Made by a program: the position numbers and the translations under genes. Shown here piece after piece: positions 6,321 to 7,497 of a stretch of 7,497 nucleotides of DNA (position 1 is the first letter of the stretch; every line of letters starts with the position of its first letter). This stretch comes from Magnetococcales bacterium (GTDB lineage Bacteria; Pseudomonadota; Magnetococcia; Magnetococcales; DC0425bin3): contig JADGCJ010000160.1 in the NCBI GenBank assembly GCA_015229045.1, positions 1-7,497 on the forward strand. Direction: 5' to 3'. The notes beneath the pieces were generated by a model. The model was not told the DNA's origin and searched no databases. It saw only the letters and a list, made by a program, of their open reading frames with translations.

Positions 6321-6833
6321 TTGGGCAAATTTCTTCTCTCTCTGATTGTCGTGACATTGATCATCTCGGTCTTTTTGCTCGGGCAGAAGACCAGCAAGGT
6401 GTATTTGACCCTCGGAAAGCAAGGCAAAGAGATGCTTTCCCTGGCACCCCACGTCACCAAGATTACGGCACGTCCAAGTCAGGATATGATTGGGGCACCG
6501 GCGGTGTCCCTGCATTTCATGATTTTGGACAAGCGTACTCTCAATGTGTATCGCATGATGGTCAAGACAGGGGAGAAGATCAAAGCACCCTGGGATGGTT
6601 GGATTTATCCGGTGGCCTATGTTCCAGACTTGGTTCTTCTCGAAGGGACGGCGTTGCATGGTCCCGAAGGACACGTCAATCCGGCGGTGTGGATCGTCCT
6701 GCAGGATGAACAGGGCAACCCGTTTCATGAGAGTTGGGTTTTTTCCCGGGACACGGCGCAAACGGCCTGGGACCATCAGCGCTATGATTTGACATTTCTT
6801 GGCCCGGTGGAGTCCACTGAGGGTGATTCGTGA
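6321..6833 (+). CDS. Membrane-anchored or secreted DUF2155-like protein
   Basis: A 170-residue protein with a hydrophobic N-terminal segment (about residues 4-20, LLSLIVVTLIISVFLLG) that is a signal peptide or single membrane anchor. It puts the rest in the periplasm or outer face. The core reads LDKRTLNVYRMMVKTGEKI (69-87), AYVPDLVLLEG (99-109), HVNPAVWIVLQDEQG (118-132) and ESWVFS...WDHQRYDLTFLG (137-161). This layout resembles DUF2155-type proteins (a dominant tryptophan/phenylalanine-rich end followed by H-x-x-YD), but I make this match from memory. The TTG at 6321 is the first possible start after stops at 6246, 6276 and 6282. It has no visible ribosome site, so a start such as GTG 6351 (which would cut the hydrophobic segment) or a damaged 5' end is possible. 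Its TGA overlaps the tadA GTG, so the two are coupled. Function unknown. Confidence 0.62.
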   Translation: MGKFLLSLIVVTLIISVFLLGQKTSKVYLTLGKQGKEMLSLAPHVTKITARPSQDMIGAPAVSLHFMILDKRTLNVYRMMVKTGEKIKAPWDGWIYPVAYVPDLVLLEGTALHGPEGHVNPAVWIVLQDEQGNPFHESWVFSRDTAQTAWDHQRYDLTFLGPVESTEGDS

Positions 6834-7309
6834 GCAAGCCAGCGGTCCGTTTTTTACCTCAGGACGATTCTTTGGCGTGTTTGGCCCTTGTGGCGGCATC
6901 CAAGGCGGGGCAGCGGGGTGAGGTGCCTGTCGGGGCGGTGCTGTGCGACCCTGTGGGCCGGGTTCTCAGTGAGTCGGGTAATCAGACGGTGCATGGGAAC
7001 GATCCCTTGGGACACGCGGAACTTCGTGCCCTCAGGCAGGGGGCGGAACGCATGCAAAATTACCGTTTGTCCGGTTGTCGCCTCGTTATCACGTTGGAAC
7101 CCTGTGTCATGTGCATGGCCGCCCTGGAAACAGCAAGAATATTTCAGTGGACCTTTTTGGCGGGAAGCGATCGGCAGGATAGGGGAAGTAAACTTTCTGA
7201 AACAAGGCGTTGGCCAAGGGACTCAAGACCTTTCCAGCTTGTGTCCGCCCGTCCGTTCCGGGATATTTCGGCGGCTTTGTTACGTTTTTTCTTTGAACAG
7301 CGCAGGTAA
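6830..7309 (+). CDS. tadA: tRNA-specific adenosine deaminase, TadA family
   Basis: A 159-residue zinc deaminase. TadA converts adenosine to inosine at wobble position 34 of tRNA-Arg(ACG), letting one tRNA read three codons; it is normally essential. Seen here are EVPVGAVL (31-38), N51, HAE at 62-64 (zinc His62, proton-shuttling Glu64), MQNYRL (75-80) and LEPCVMCMAAL (89-99, zinc Cys92 and Cys95). These match E. coli TadA closely up to about residue 103. The following part, FQWTFLAGSDRQDRGSK..., is unusual: the normal VVFGARDAKTGAAGS-like substrate-binding segment is poorly kept, though D114 and a helical RDISAALLRFFFEQRR end remain. The GTG start overlaps the previous TGA and is preceded by GAGGG at 6819-6823. 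The length is normal. It is probably functional, but the altered C-terminal third raises some doubt about substrate. Confidence 0.9.
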   Translation: MSKPAVRFLPQDDSLACLALVAASKAGQRGEVPVGAVLCDPVGRVLSESGNQTVHGNDPLGHAELRALRQGAERMQNYRLSGCRLVITLEPCVMCMAALETARIFQWTFLAGSDRQDRGSKLSETRRWPRDSRPFQLVSARPFRDISAALLRFFFEQRR

Positions 7310-7353
7310 ATTTTCTAATGTATGGGCTGTGCTGATTTCAGTAAGTTCCAGTG

Positions 7354-7371
7354 CCGTGCTGTATCGCACGG
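7354..7371. repeat. Perfect 6-bp inverted repeat between tadA and tRNA-Ser
   Basis: CCGTGC (7354-7359), loop TGTATC, GCACGG (7366-7371), then only TTT. It could be a weak intrinsic terminator for tadA, since it lies 45 bases after the tadA stop. It could also be an element in the tRNA promoter or leader, 18 bases before the tRNA. The T-run is too short for a confident terminator call. No other feature is seen in 7310-7388. Confidence 0.45.
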
Positions 7372-7388
7372 TTTGGACCGGCAGGCAG

Positions 7389-7479
7389 GGAGGGATGGCC
7401 GAGCGGTTGAAGGTGCACGCCTGGAAAGCGTGTGTACTCCACAAGGGTACCGAGGGTTCGAATCCCTCTCCCTCCGCCA
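7389..7479 (+). tRNA. tRNA-Ser, anticodon GGA
   Basis: A complete class II tRNA. The acceptor stem GGAGGGA (7389-7395) pairs with TCCCTCC (7469-7475), followed by discriminator G and an encoded CCA (7477-7479). The anticodon stem CACGC/GCGTG encloses the loop CTGGAAA, with anticodon GGA at 7423-7425, decoding UCC and UCU serine codons. The long variable arm forms GTACTC/GGGTAC, as expected for serine tRNA. The T arm is GAGGG-TTCGAAT-CCCTC. All stems pair, so it should be functional. No promoter could be fixed in the 79 bases upstream. Confidence 0.97.
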
Positions 7480-7497
7480 CCCTGATGTTCGGAAAAA

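Noticed and set aside
6151..6345. 64-codon + strand frame in the junction region
   Set aside because: Arg/His/Trp-rich composition with no ribosome site, and it overlaps the hydrophobic start of the next gene in another frame.
7280..7480. 66-codon - strand frame beginning MAEGEGFEPSV
   Set aside because: This is the well-known spurious translation of the antisense of a tRNA-Ser gene. The tRNA folds perfectly on the + strand.
1..7497. CRISPR arrays, insertion sequences or transposase fragments
   Set aside because: I saw no spaced short repeats, transposase motifs or terminal inverted repeats on either strand. The only long repeat is the hsdR start pair.

Overview
This is a bacterial chromosomal window, probably proteobacterial. 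The type I restriction genes are GC-rich (43 of 60 bases are G/C at 2281-2340), most start and stop codons overlap, and the tRNA-Ser gene encodes its own CCA end. I could not fix the genus. Every gene I accept lies on the + strand.

Positions 1-4150 hold the 3' part of a type I restriction-modification operon: the end of hsdS, a zeta-toxin-like P-loop kinase, a 59-residue small protein that is its likely partner, and a complete 1081-residue hsdR. Start and stop codons overlap at all three junctions, so the kinase pair is translationally built into the restriction operon. HsdS would select the DNA target and HsdR would translocate and cut. The kinase pair may be a toxin-antitoxin or regulatory module.

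Positions 4150-6093 are a scar and second cassette of lower, mixed GC. First comes a broken gene whose first about 30 codons and later codons lie in different frames. Next is an intact 495-residue Fic-domain protein with a long C-terminal region I do not recognise. It overlaps by GTGA a 46-codon remnant that repeats the start of hsdR (72 of 78 bases identical to 905-982, then lost). The simplest reading is that two related type I loci recombined here: an hsdS-zeta-small-hsdR version and a fic-hsdR version, of which only fic is intact.

Positions 6094-6320 contain no convincing gene. Positions 6321-7309 look like host backbone: a membrane-anchored DUF2155-like protein, overlapping by GTGA a tadA gene for the tRNA wobble adenosine deaminase, whose C-terminal third is atypical. 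A tRNA-Ser(GGA) gene closes the window at 7389-7479. The restriction/Fic island thus lies between an unseen hsdM side and a conserved tRNA-related neighbourhood.

The strongest candidates for something undescribed are the kinase plus small protein embedded between hsdS and hsdR, and the Fic protein physically coupled to hsdR genes.
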